DNA of 64,000 nt from Desulfocapsa sp. (GCA_022712895.1 JAFLJS010000057.1:31331-95330), one strand, 5' to 3'; positions 1 through 7,776 are shown, counted from the stretch's first letter. Notes: generated by a model from the letters alone, not told the origin. Made by a program: numbers and translations.

Positions 1-657
1 GGCCCCACGGCCAATCTTTTTGCTGTATCCTGTCGTATTGGCTCCTGTCAAAAACATGACTGCCTGTATCCTAACGTGTGTAAAAACCTACAAATCGATG
101 AACAGGCCTTCCTCTCTCTCCTGCGCAAAATTTCTTCGTTGCCAAACGTGCAGCACGTTTTTATTGCCTCCGGATTGCGTTTGGAACTTCTCCGCAAAAC
201 ACCAAAACTATTTAAACAAATCATACGTTCTCATACGCCAGGTGCACTTAAAATAGCACCAGAACACACAGAAAAAGAAGTACTGGACTGTATGCATAAA
301 GAGTCCCACGAGCAGCTGAAAGAACTGCTCAAACTTGGCCGTACTTTCGCCAGGGAACTCAAAAAAAATATTCAGTTTACTCCCTATATCATTTCAGCCC
401 ATCCCGGTTGCACAGCCTCGCACACTTCGAATATGGCAAAAACACTTCAGCAACTTGGGCTGGAATTACGACAGTTTCAGGATTTCACCCCTACCCCAGG
501 AACGCTGGCCACGGCGATGTATGTTACCGGATTGCACAGAGATACGGGAAAACCCATCTATGTAGCAAGAGACAAGAATGAACGCATGAAGCAACGACGA
601 ATTTTAGAGAGGCTCCTCCCGGGCCAAAAGAAAAAACAAAAAAAAGGCCGGTCATGA
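1..657 (+). CDS. YgiQ family radical SAM protein, C-terminal part (5' end outside window)
   Basis: The frame is open from base 1 to a TGA at 655-657, giving 218 residues of the C-terminal half of a YgiQ-type protein. Visible landmarks are the opening GPTAN, a cysteine cluster (CRIGSC, then DCLYP and C), LKIAPEHTE, and FTPTPGTLATAMYVTG, followed by the basic tail typical of this family (full length usually 600-700 aa). The radical SAM CxxxCxxC motif would lie upstream and is not in view. The family's substrate is unknown. The stop codon sits inside the hairpin that terminates the convergent selenopeptide gene. Family assignment is firm; function is not known. Confidence 0.9.
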   Translation, partial: GPTANLFAVSCRIGSCQKHDCLYPNVCKNLQIDEQAFLSLLRKISSLPNVQHVFIASGLRLELLRKTPKLFKQIIRSHTPGALKIAPEHTEKEVLDCMHKESHEQLKELLKLGRTFARELKKNIQFTPYIISAHPGCTASHTSNMAKTLQQLGLELRQFQDFTPTPGTLATAMYVTGLHRDTGKPIYVARDKNERMKQRRILERLLPGQKKKQKKGRS

Positions 658-674
658 CAGAGTCACAACCGACC
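631..674 (-). terminator. Intrinsic terminator of the selenopeptide gene
   Basis: Read on the minus strand, GGTCGGTTGTGA and TCATGACCGGCC form a 12-bp stem (with G-U pairs) around CTCTG. It is followed by a long T-rich tract (complement of 631-645). It overlaps the last codons and stop of the convergent ygiQ-like gene. Confidence 0.75.
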
Positions 675-694
675 TTCTCTACTTCAACAACAAT

Positions 695-710
695 AAGTGC
701 GACCGCACTT
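695..710 (-). promoter_or_regulatory. Putative SECIS hairpin for Sec116, beyond the stop codon
   Basis: Minus-strand RNA AAGUGC-GGUC-GCACUU is a perfect 6-bp hairpin whose loop starts 20 nt after the third UGA (725-727). The TAA stop (716-718) lies between UGA and hairpin, so this element is in the 3' untranslated region. The GGUC loop equals that of the classic fdhF element. Confidence 0.7.
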
Positions 711-715
711 AGGTA

Positions 716-1072
716 TTAACCACTTCAGCCACTGGAAGCTGGATTTTTCTTAGTATCGTCATGGGCGCTACCTGCGCCATCTTTGCTTCCGCCTCAGCCA
801 CTGCCAGCAGGATCATCTTTCTTATTCATTTTCTTTTTGAGCTTATCGGCAGCCTCATCAATCTTACCATCTGCCGCTCCACCCATACCGACTTTTTCTT
901 TTGCTGTGCCAGCGGCTCCATCAATCACTTTGTCCGTAGCGCTACCTGCGCTATCTTTTGTGCCACCTCAGCCGCTTGTCCCGGTTTCACTTGCAACAGC
1001 GATATTTCCGCTGGCAAGCAGACCCACGACACCGACTCCGACAAGGATCTTTTTCAGTTCCTTTGTATCCAT
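716..1072 (-). CDS. Small multi-selenocysteine peptide, SbtA-like (three in-frame UGA)
   Basis: Read with UGA as selenocysteine (U), this is a 118-residue protein starting MDTKELKKILVGVG and ending SSGUSG, with a TAA stop. UGA codons are at 968-970 (U35), 794-796 (U93) and 725-727 (U116). All three follow Ser-Gly, and the first two sit in a repeated unit, SGUGGTKDSAGSA and SGUGGSKDGAGSA. No other stop interrupts the frame. The start has a good ribosome site (GGGAG, 8 nt spacer). The N-terminus is a basic stretch plus a Gly/Val/Leu/Ala-rich hydrophobic segment ending around residue 28; the rest is Gly/Ala/Lys/Asp-rich. From memory, the MDxKxLKK leader and SGU motifs match the selenobiotic SbtA peptides of Geobacter-like bacteria, proposed RiPP precursors modified by the radical SAM enzyme SbtM. 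No such maturase is visible here. The sequence supports a selenopeptide strongly; the RiPP role is inference. Confidence 0.82.
764..778 (-). promoter_or_regulatory. Putative SECIS hairpin for Sec93
   Basis: Minus-strand RNA GGCGC-AGGUA-GCGCC. Same loop and same 20-nt distance from its UGA (794-796) as the Sec35 hairpin. One stem pair is changed from A-U to G-C, a compensatory change that supports selection on the structure. Confidence 0.7.
937..953 (-). promoter_or_regulatory. Putative SECIS hairpin for Sec35
   Basis: Minus-strand RNA UAGCGC-AGGUA-GCGCUA forms a 6-bp hairpin. The loop starts 20 nt after the UGA at 968-970, close to the UGA-to-loop distance of the E. coli fdhF element, and carries the GGU expected by SelB. 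Confidence 0.7.
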
Positions 1073-1128
1073 GGTTAAATCTCCCAAGTAAAAAACACGC
1101 TTCTTTCCCAATGAAAAAAACGCTCAAA

Positions 1129-1150
1129 ACACAGCGAGTTCTCACTGTGT
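1129..1150 (-). repeat. Inverted repeat in the selenopeptide leader
   Basis: ACACAGCGAG and CTCACTGTGT face each other across 2 nt: ten pairs, one G-U in the transcript. It lies between the promoter and start of the selenopeptide gene and could be a leader hairpin or an operator. Confidence 0.4.
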
Positions 1151-1159
1151 TCTTTTAAC

Positions 1160-1197
1160 GATAATGAATATTATCATACTTTAACGTCTATTGTCAA
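1160..1197 (-). promoter_or_regulatory. Promoter of the selenopeptide gene with a Fur-like box over the -10
   Basis: On the minus strand TTGACA (1192-1197) is followed after 16 nt by GATAAT (1170-1175). The -10 overlaps GATAATGAATATTATC (1160-1175), a palindrome resembling a Fur box. The promoter is a good match; the Fur assignment is a guess from resemblance. Confidence 0.5.
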
Positions 1198-1220
1198 AAG
1201 GATTATGTTTTATTTTCCTC

Positions 1221-2105
1221 TTACATATCGAGTTCTTCAGGAGGGAATGGGACAATTTCCTGTAAATTGCTACTGCCTGCAAAAAGCATCAAGAGCCTAT
1301 CAAGTCCCATGGCAATTCCAGCCGCTTCATCAAGTTGCCCAAGGGATGTCAAAAACTGTTCTGGCATTGTTTGATGCCCGCATCCCATTGCAGAATATTC
1401 TGCCAGGAATCGCTCACGCTGGATTTTCGGATCTGTCAATTCAGAGAATCCATTGGCTAACTCCACACCTTCAATATACAGTTCAAATCGTTCAGCCAGT
1501 TCAGGCTCTTCTCTTTTCTGTCTGGCCAGAGAAGCCAGTTCAAGGGGGTAATCGTAGAGAAATGTCGGGCACGTCCTCCCCAATTGTGGTTCCACATCTT
1601 CAACCAGTAATTCATCAAAGCAATCCCTTTGCAAAGCCTCACCAGCAGACAAGGAACTGTACTTAGTAAATGCGTCTCCAACCGTCAGATATTCCCAGGG
1701 TTGGTCTACGTTCAGTGGAAAACTATGATTTGTAAGTGTTACGCACAGAAAACGTATCAATTGTTCACAATCACGCATGAGCTCTATATAATCGGCGTCT
1801 TTACGATACCATTCAAGCATCACGAATTCTTCAAGGTGTAATCGTCCACGCTCACCATAACGAAAACAGCGACAAACCTGATAGATCTGTTCACAACCGC
1901 CGATTGCCAGCAAGCGTTTCATATACAATTCAGGGGAAGACTGGAGAAAACAATCACTACTGGGGATATGGGAAATATTCTGCTCAGGGATAACCAGTGG
2001 CTGACGGATGGGAGTATCCACCTCAAGAAAGGCATGGCTGTCAAAAAAGGAACGAACTTCCCGAAAAAAGGCTGCACGAAAATGCAGCCCTTTTAGGTCA
2101 AGCAT
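1221..2105 (-). CDS. epmA: EF-P--lysine ligase (EpmA/GenX/PoxA type)
   Basis: A 294-residue class II lysyl-tRNA-synthetase-like catalytic domain without an anticodon-binding domain, slightly shorter than E. coli EpmA (325 aa). Visible motifs are the motif 2 region CFRYGERGRLHLEEFVMLEW and motif 3 GIAMGLDRLLMLFAG near the C-terminus. In known systems EpmA attaches beta-lysine to a conserved Lys of elongation factor P. The efp gene lies 6 nt upstream on the same strand, which fits this role. The partner EpmB (lysine 2,3-aminomutase-like) is not in the window. Confidence 0.93.
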   Translation of the reverse strand: MLDLKGLHFRAAFFREVRSFFDSHAFLEVDTPIRQPLVIPEQNISHIPSSDCFLQSSPELYMKRLLAIGGCEQIYQVCRCFRYGERGRLHLEEFVMLEWYRKDADYIELMRDCEQLIRFLCVTLTNHSFPLNVDQPWEYLTVGDAFTKYSSLSAGEALQRDCFDELLVEDVEPQLGRTCPTFLYDYPLELASLARQKREEPELAERFELYIEGVELANGFSELTDPKIQRERFLAEYSAMGCGHQTMPEQFLTSLGQLDEAAGIAMGLDRLLMLFAGSSNLQEIVPFPPEELDM

Positions 2106-2111
2106 GGAATG

Positions 2112-2675
2112 CTACTCTTTAACCCGGGTCACATAAGCCCCGGTTCGGGTGTCAATTTGGATTTTATCCCCTTCAACCACAAAAGGAGGAACCTGCAACA
2201 TATAACCACTATCAACGGTTACAGGTTTGGTATCATTACCAGAGGTATCCCCTTTAGCCCAGGGCTCGGCAATAGTTACCACAAGATTAACAAAAATCGG
2301 TAAGGTAACATCAATTGGTTTTTCGTCAAAGAAGAGGACAGCGAGCTCCATATTATCCTGTAGAAACTTTATATTGTCGCCAAGCTGCTCAGCAGTGATA
2401 AACGTCTGCTCATAACTCTCTGTATCCATGAAATGGTATTCGTCACCCTGGTTGTAAAGATACTGCATCTTCCGTTCACTAAGAGCCGGTTTTTCAAACT
2501 TTTCATTCGACCGATAAGTCTGAGACTGCTGGTTACCGTTAATCATATTGCGTAATTTACACCGATACAATGCCTGACCTTTGCCCGGTTTTGAAAACTC
2601 AAAATGGGTGATAATATAGGGGGCACCATCAATCTGGATTTTCAACCCTTTACGAAGATCGGAAGCAGCAAACAT
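2112..2675 (-). CDS. efp: Elongation factor P
   Basis: A 187-residue EF-P of normal length with all three beta-barrel domains. It relieves ribosome stalling at polyproline stretches. The modified loop reads KPGKGQA with Lys32 as the expected beta-lysylation site, consistent with epmA immediately downstream. A GGAG ribosome site 7 nt before ATG supports the start. The two genes form a short minus-strand operon. Confidence 0.97.
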   Translation of the reverse strand: MFAASDLRKGLKIQIDGAPYIITHFEFSKPGKGQALYRCKLRNMINGNQQSQTYRSNEKFEKPALSERKMQYLYNQGDEYHFMDTESYEQTFITAEQLGDNIKFLQDNMELAVLFFDEKPIDVTLPIFVNLVVTIAEPWAKGDTSGNDTKPVTVDSGYMLQVPPFVVEGDKIQIDTRTGAYVTRVKE

Positions 2676-2839
2676 AGTAATTCTCCATCAATTCCGTTAT
2701 TAAAACTTGTTTTACCCCTGAAGAGCAGGTATTTTCTTGTTTTTTGAAAAACGTTCTGGCTCAGGCCTGACTAGAGCAGCCCCTTAGGCGCTCACACTAT
2801 AGCAACTCATGCGCTTTTTTGGCAAGGCATAATACAACA

Positions 2840-3568
2840 ATGAACACACAAGGCAGTCCCACTCCGGCACAATCTGACCCACCTCCAAACCCCTGGTTTA
2901 GAGATGGTGTACTTGCATCCTGGCCCATCTGTTTTGGGTATATCCCCATTGGCCTTGCCATGGGGGTACTGGCGAGCCAGGCGAATATTCCTGTCTGGGC
3001 GGTGGCTATGATGTCTGTTATGGTCTTCGCCGGTTCTGCACAGTTTATATGTGTGGCCATGCTGGCCGCCGGTGCATCTATCTGGTCAATTGTCATTACC
3101 ACCTTTGTCGTCAATCTACGCCATTTCCTGATGAGTTCTGCAATGGCTGTCCATTTATATGGATTGCGACGCCGATTCTTAAGCATGTTTGCCTATGGTA
3201 TTACTGATGAGACCTTTGCAGTAAACATGACCCATTTCAGAAAGGGTAACTGGGATCCCATGCGGGCGATCACCGTTAACCAGACCTCCAATGGCGCATG
3301 GGTGCTCTCCACCATCAGTGGCGCATTACTTGGACAATTTATTCCAACCGGAGCCTTTGGCACTGATTATGCCTTAACCGCCATGTTTCTGGCTTTACTT
3401 CTCTTCCAGCTGCATGATATTGTCTACGTTCTTACAGGACTTTTGGCTCTTATCATTGGAACTGCCTGGTTCCTGCTGATCCCGGGGGACAGTTACATTA
3501 TTGCTGCTTCCATTTCTGCTGCTACCATCGGATATTTCTTCAAACAATACAGGGAAACAAAAAGATGA
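2840..3568 (+). CDS. azlC: AzlC family branched-chain amino acid exporter, large subunit
   Basis: A polytopic inner-membrane protein of 242 residues from the ATG at 2840. A TTG at 2819 would add seven residues but has no ribosome site, whereas AAGG precedes the ATG, although at 12 nt. Family signatures include FRDGVLASWPICFGYIPIG, FAGSAQF and the FVVNLRHFLMS segment. AzlC works with the small subunit AzlD to export branched-chain amino acids or similar compounds. The azlD start overlaps its stop by 4 nt (ATGA), indicating translational coupling. The substrate cannot be read from the sequence. Confidence 0.92.
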   Translation: MNTQGSPTPAQSDPPPNPWFRDGVLASWPICFGYIPIGLAMGVLASQANIPVWAVAMMSVMVFAGSAQFICVAMLAAGASIWSIVITTFVVNLRHFLMSSAMAVHLYGLRRRFLSMFAYGITDETFAVNMTHFRKGNWDPMRAITVNQTSNGAWVLSTISGALLGQFIPTGAFGTDYALTAMFLALLLFQLHDIVYVLTGLLALIIGTAWFLLIPGDSYIIAASISAATIGYFFKQYRETKR

Positions 3569-3888
3569 GTTTTACGGAATATTTAATTCTTTTTGGTGGC
3601 ATGGGACTTGTTACGTATATTCCCCGCTGGCTTCCTCTCTTTTTTTTGGCACAGCGAAAACTGCCCCAGTGGTTTATTGACTGGTTGAGTTTGATTCCAG
3701 TGGCCATTCTCTGTGCACTGCTAGCACCTATTCTTTTCACTGACCAACCACTACGAACACTGGATCTTGGGAAGACCGAATTTTTGGTGGCTGTCCCAAC
3801 GCTTCTTTTTGCCGTTAAGACAAGAAGTTTGGGCGGAACTATTCTGGTGGGGATGGGACTGTTCTGGTTGGCAAACACAGTTCTATAG
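3565..3888 (+). CDS. azlD: AzlD family transporter small subunit
   Basis: A 107-residue membrane protein with about three to four hydrophobic segments and the AzlD signature TYIPRWLPLFFL near the N-terminus. The start overlaps the azlC stop. It is the obligate small partner of AzlC. The gene converges on the HDOD gene, with about 70 nt between that hold no clear terminator. Confidence 0.92.
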   Translation: MSFTEYLILFGGMGLVTYIPRWLPLFFLAQRKLPQWFIDWLSLIPVAILCALLAPILFTDQPLRTLDLGKTEFLVAVPTLLFAVKTRSLGGTILVGMGLFWLANTVL

Positions 3889-3960
3889 CAACAGTTTTAT
3901 TTCCTACGAAAGTATTACAACACGCAAACATAACAATTGACTCAATTGAACCATCACCGA

Positions 3961-5178
3961 TCAAAACGATTTTAGAAGCTGTTCGCCATATTCAAGCGCC
4001 TCTAGATATGCCGCCCCAAGTTCCTTCTCGGAAATACCACGATTCTGTAAAGAGTTAATGCATCTTTCAGTTTCCCCACGTTCATACTTCGCTACCGCCT
4101 CAAGGATTATAGCATAGGGACCAGTTCGCAAAACCAGGCAATTTTTCACATCGTCCGACAGTGGCATTTGCTCCATCAATTCTTTCATAGTCTTATCAAG
4201 CATGGCATCAACAAGGGAAAAGAGCCCTACCAGAAACAACTCACTAGCTTCTTCTTTACCTGCTTTTTTATCTACCAACAGTTCACAAAAACGTGCCCGG
4301 ACTACGGCTAAGCGCACCAGCTCTTCCGGCTTTTCTGTCGCCAATTCGGAGATTATGGCAAGAAGCACAAACTGCCGAAATCTTTTCGCACCCAGGAATG
4401 CGATGGCCCTACTCACCGAGACTACTTTTTCCAACAGATAAAAATGTGCCGAATTCAAATAGCGAAGCAGCTTATAGGTAAGGGCCACATCTGATGAGAC
4501 AATTGCTTCCACCTGGTCAATAGTAGTTTTTTTCTTTGTCACTTCCGCAAGGAGACGCAGCAGATTTATCTTCACTGAGCTGAGTTCCTGTAAACATATT
4601 TTCTCGGGCCTGCTGAAAAAGAACCCCTGAAAATAATGGAATCCAAGTTTTACAGATTTTTCAAATTCATCATAACTTTCCACTTTTTCTGCCAACAATT
4701 TCAGATGCTCAAAACGGGATAGCTTGCGTAACAGTATATGAAGTGAATCAACCGGACTCTGGATAAAATCAATCTTAACGATATCAACGATGGCAAGCAG
4801 GGGATCGAAACGAGGGTGATACAGGAAATCATCCAGGGCAAGGAGGTATCCCTGTTCTTTCAACTCGGTACAGGCGTCCAGAATTGCAGATGTTGGTTCA
4901 ACATCTTCCAGAATTTCTACAACCAGACGATTTTGAGGGAAGGCCATCGCAATCTTCTGCAACAGCAGTTTTTCTGTAAAATTAACAAAACAGAGTTTCG
5001 AGCCGGCAATCCGCTCAATTCCCTCTGTGAGAAACGTGGAAGAAAGCAGCGATGTGGTTGCTTTATCCCCTGCTAAATGTTTCGGATAATCGTCCTGCCC
5101 ACCACGAAAAAGAAGTTCATAGGCATATAGCTTTTTATGAACTGAAAAAATGGGTTGCCTGGCGATACAGATATCCAT
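3961..5178 (-). CDS. EAL/HDOD two-domain signalling protein (YuxH type)
   Basis: A 405-residue cytoplasmic protein. Residues 1-200 are a degenerate EAL domain: ELLFR stands where EAL-x-R is expected, with later KIDF, LAEKVE and a YFQGFFFSRPE end. Residues about 200-390 are an HDOD domain (LLRYLNSA and AIAFLGAKRFRQF). The architecture is COG3434, common in Deltaproteobacteria. Loss of the exact EAL metal residue suggests c-di-GMP binding or a scaffold role rather than hydrolysis; this is inference. It appears monocistronic. Confidence 0.88.
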   Translation of the reverse strand: MDICIARQPIFSVHKKLYAYELLFRGGQDDYPKHLAGDKATTSLLSSTFLTEGIERIAGSKLCFVNFTEKLLLQKIAMAFPQNRLVVEILEDVEPTSAILDACTELKEQGYLLALDDFLYHPRFDPLLAIVDIVKIDFIQSPVDSLHILLRKLSRFEHLKLLAEKVESYDEFEKSVKLGFHYFQGFFFSRPEKICLQELSSVKINLLRLLAEVTKKKTTIDQVEAIVSSDVALTYKLLRYLNSAHFYLLEKVVSVSRAIAFLGAKRFRQFVLLAIISELATEKPEELVRLAVVRARFCELLVDKKAGKEEASELFLVGLFSLVDAMLDKTMKELMEQMPLSDDVKNCLVLRTGPYAIILEAVAKYERGETERCINSLQNRGISEKELGAAYLEALEYGEQLLKSF

Positions 5179-5215
5179 ACATATTCACCTGAGCTAAGTT
5201 TTTTTTACAACATCA

Positions 5216-6061
5216 TCAATGGTCACGGATCTTCCGCAACACCCCAACCACCAGCAGATACAACGCTGTAGCAATCATTATGATTACCGGTCCGCTGGGT
5301 AAATCGTAACTGTAACTCAACCAGAGCCCGGAGAATACAAACAAGGCACAAAAAACAATCGCCAGCAACATCATTTGCCACAGATTCCGGGCAAAGTTCC
5401 CTGCAATTGCCGCCGGCAGGGTAAGAAGAGCAATCACCATCACAATACCCACAACCCGAACCAGCAAAACAACGGTCAAAGCGGTGAGGCAAAGCAACGC
5501 CAGATAAAGAAGTCCAGTATTCAAACCTCGTAACCGGGCATATTCTTCATCAAAACAAAGCGCCAGAAACTTATTATAAAAAATGGTCACAACAGTTACG
5601 ACAACAATATCCAGAATGGATATAAAATAGAGATCACTTTTTCCAATAAGTAAAATATTACCAAAGAGGTAACTCATGGGATCGTTATAGCCTGGAGTTT
5701 TGGCAATAAACAGCAAACCAATGGCCATACCCGCTGCCCACAGAGCACCAATCACGCTGTCTTCTCTCTGTTTTGCGTGAAGACTAACTACTGTTAAAAT
5801 AACAGCCGCAAGCAGTGCCGCCAGGATAGCACCGATAAAGGGTGTAAACCAGGCAATACCTACCGCCTGTTGAAGATATAGACCTAGACCGACACCTGCA
5901 AGTACACAATGAGAAATGGCTCCGGCAATATAGCTAATCCTTCGCACAACCACGAAACTGCCAATAATACCAAAAGGAATGGAGGCCAGCAGGCCACTTA
6001 TCAATGCATAACGTAAAAAGGGGAGATTCGGGTCTGCGAGGGCTTGGAAAAAATCAGTCAT
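5216..6061 (-). CDS. znuB: Zinc/manganese ABC transporter permease (ZnuB-like)
   Basis: An ABC-3 family permease of 281 residues from the ATG at 6061, with about seven to eight hydrophobic helices and signatures RRISYIAGAISHCVLAGVG and RVVGIVMVIALLTLPAA. The longer frame to 6094 adds 11 residues, but the GGGGAGGG just upstream fits the 6061 start, which overlaps the znuC stop by 8 nt (ATGACTGA). It forms the membrane channel for metal uptake with ZnuA and ZnuC. Confidence 0.9.
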   Translation of the reverse strand: MTDFFQALADPNLPFLRYALISGLLASIPFGIIGSFVVVRRISYIAGAISHCVLAGVGLGLYLQQAVGIAWFTPFIGAILAALLAAVILTVVSLHAKQREDSVIGALWAAGMAIGLLFIAKTPGYNDPMSYLFGNILLIGKSDLYFISILDIVVVTVVTIFYNKFLALCFDEEYARLRGLNTGLLYLALLCLTALTVVLLVRVVGIVMVIALLTLPAAIAGNFARNLWQMMLLAIVFCALFVFSGLWLSYSYDLPSGPVIIMIATALYLLVVGVLRKIRDH

Positions 6062-6824
6062 GGCTATGCCCACCCTCCCCGCAACGATGATCATGTCGTA
6101 TCATTTGCAAATCACCACCATACATATTCTGAATCAACTCACCGGTCAGTTCACTGGTTGGATGAATCACGACTTTATTATTTACACAGGCAATTCGTTT
6201 AAAGAACGTGGAGGCAAAACCCACGTCATGGGTCACCATGAGAATGGTCATCTTTTCATTAAAACCTGATAACAGATCAAAAAACCGGGTTTCTGCTGTG
6301 TGGTCAATATTGGCAGTGGGTTCATCTAAAATGAGAAGATCACATCCAGTGGCCAGCGCCCTTGCAATAAGTACCCGCTGTCGTTGCCCCCCGGAAAGTG
6401 CAGCAAAAGAATGTGCAGCATATTTTAGTAAATCAACCTTTTCAAGGGCTGCTGTTGCCAGCTCTTTATCACGCGTTGAGTATTTCCCACTGATCGACCC
6501 TCCTAGCCTTCCCATGCAGACCACTTCCATTACTGATATGGGGAAATAGGGGTCAAAACTTGCGTACTGGGGGACATACCCCATCCGCAGATGTGCCTGT
6601 TCAGGACTTCCACCAAACACCGTAACTGTCCCCTGATCTGGAGTGAGTAGACCAAGGATACATTTTATCAAGGTTGTTTTTCCGCCACCATTTGGCCCAA
6701 CAATACAGATTGAATCCAAATTATGAATAGTAAGATTCACATCTGTCAGGATCGAATTCTGTTCATAACTGAAACTTAGATTATCGATCTGTACAATTGG
6801 CGTGACCGGGTCAATTCTCTGCAT
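6054..6824 (-). CDS. znuC: Zinc ABC transporter ATP-binding protein (ZnuC-like)
   Basis: A 256-residue ABC ATPase with Walker A GPNGGGKTT, signature ALSGGQRQRV, Walker B LLILDEPTANID and the switch His in VTHD. The C-terminus is His-rich (RHDHRCGEGGHSHD), a frequent feature of zinc-handling components. It lies between znuA (6 nt upstream) and znuB (overlapping). It powers metal import across the inner membrane. Confidence 0.93.
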   Translation of the reverse strand: MQRIDPVTPIVQIDNLSFSYEQNSILTDVNLTIHNLDSICIVGPNGGGKTTLIKCILGLLTPDQGTVTVFGGSPEQAHLRMGYVPQYASFDPYFPISVMEVVCMGRLGGSISGKYSTRDKELATAALEKVDLLKYAAHSFAALSGGQRQRVLIARALATGCDLLILDEPTANIDHTAETRFFDLLSGFNEKMTILMVTHDVGFASTFFKRIACVNNKVVIHPTSELTGELIQNMYGGDLQMIRHDHRCGEGGHSHD

Positions 6825-6830
6825 AATTAT

Positions 6831-7742
6831 TTAACGGCTCATTCCGGAACGAATATTGGCCGCCATGATTTTCAAATTTTCCATCACATTTTCAGCAAGT
6901 GGGTTCAGAGGCAACACTTCTCCACATATAGCTTGTGCCACTGCAGTTGCACTTCGGGGATCAAACTGAGCCTGTACAAAAATCACTTTAACTTGTTCTT
7001 TTCTGGCTTTTGTAATGAGCGCCCTTAACTGTTTTGGCGTGGGTGCCTTTCCTTCCACCTCCACAGCTTCCTGATGCAAATGATACCTTCTCGCAAAATA
7101 GGCAAAAGAAGGATGAAATACATAGAAAGACGATCCGGCAAAAGGTGCCAGCTCTGCCTGTATATTTTTATCCAGAGCCTCAAGCTCTTTTTTGAGTTTC
7201 AATAGGTTAGCATTATAAAAGTGCACATTATCAGGATCGACTTTTCCCATCGCTTGAACCATTGTAGCAGCAATGCGAATCAAATTTGGCGGAGAAAGCC
7301 AGACATGGGGATCAAGCCCAATGTGACTCCTCTCTGCATGACCATGTTCTTGCAAGGGAAGCTTTTCTATGCCACGCACACTATTGACCACCAACAAAGA
7401 AGACGAATTCCGTGTAAGTTTCGCCAAGAGCACCCTTTCGAACTCCATGTCCATGGCAAAAAACAGTTTCGCCCGGGAAAGGGCCACAATCTGTCTGCTC
7501 GTTGGCTGAAACAGGTGAGGGCTCTTCCCTTCGCCGATCAGTACCTGGCTGTTTACATGCTCTCCACCCAGGCGATCAACCAGGTATTTTTGCGGTGGAA
7601 TAGAAACAAACAACTCAAGCGATTTGGCAAGGAGCGATTCTGGGTTAAGTATTAAAAGACAAAGCAGAAGCATCAAAACCTTGCCAATAGAGGCGCTCCT
7701 CTTCCGAAAAATAACACCCTGTGTTTTTTTAATTTTGTTCAT
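6831..7742 (-). CDS. znuA: Periplasmic zinc-binding protein (ZnuA-like)
   Basis: A 303-residue solute-binding protein of the cluster A-I metal family. A basic N-terminus and hydrophobic stretch (residues 20-39, ending LLAKS) form the signal peptide. Expected metal ligands are His76 (KSPHLF), His146 (GLDPHVWLSP) and the later FHPSFAYFARRY His. A short His-containing loop (EHGHAERSH) precedes the second ligand, but the long acidic His loop of E. coli ZnuA is absent. Zinc rather than manganese is favoured by the three-His pattern and the Zur-like operator just upstream. Confidence 0.92.
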   Translation of the reverse strand: MNKIKKTQGVIFRKRSASIGKVLMLLLCLLILNPESLLAKSLELFVSIPPQKYLVDRLGGEHVNSQVLIGEGKSPHLFQPTSRQIVALSRAKLFFAMDMEFERVLLAKLTRNSSSLLVVNSVRGIEKLPLQEHGHAERSHIGLDPHVWLSPPNLIRIAATMVQAMGKVDPDNVHFYNANLLKLKKELEALDKNIQAELAPFAGSSFYVFHPSFAYFARRYHLHQEAVEVEGKAPTPKQLRALITKARKEQVKVIFVQAQFDPRSATAVAQAICGEVLPLNPLAENVMENLKIMAANIRSGMSR

Positions 7743-7757
7743 AGTATCCTGTACTTC

Positions 7758-7776
7758 AAATGGTTATAACACATTT
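7758..7776 (-). promoter_or_regulatory. Zur-like operator upstream of znuA
   Basis: AAATGGTTATAACACATTT contains the palindromic core GTTATAAC flanked by AAATG and CATTT, close to the Zur box of enterobacteria. It ends 16 nt before the znuA start, where a repressor would block transcription or translation initiation. Assignment is by resemblance. Confidence 0.5.

Noticed and set aside
1..657. YgiQ-like radical SAM gene as the maturase of the selenopeptide
   Set aside because: YgiQ is a different radical SAM family, convergent with the peptide gene and common in genomes without such peptides.
764..953. Repeated units with hairpins as a CRISPR or tandem-repeat array
   Set aside because: Only two units, 174 nt apart, in coding frame; they are a repeat of the selenopeptide sequence, not an array.
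761..1091. Plus-strand frames of about 100 residues over the selenopeptide gene
   Set aside because: They are opposite-strand shadows with Ala/Ser/Pro-rich low-complexity translations and no ribosome site; the minus-strand frame explains the region far better.
3934..3948. Palindrome CAATTGA-C-TCAATTG between azlD and the HDOD gene
   Set aside because: Short, AT-rich and between convergent genes, without a T-tract; not enough to call an operator or terminator.
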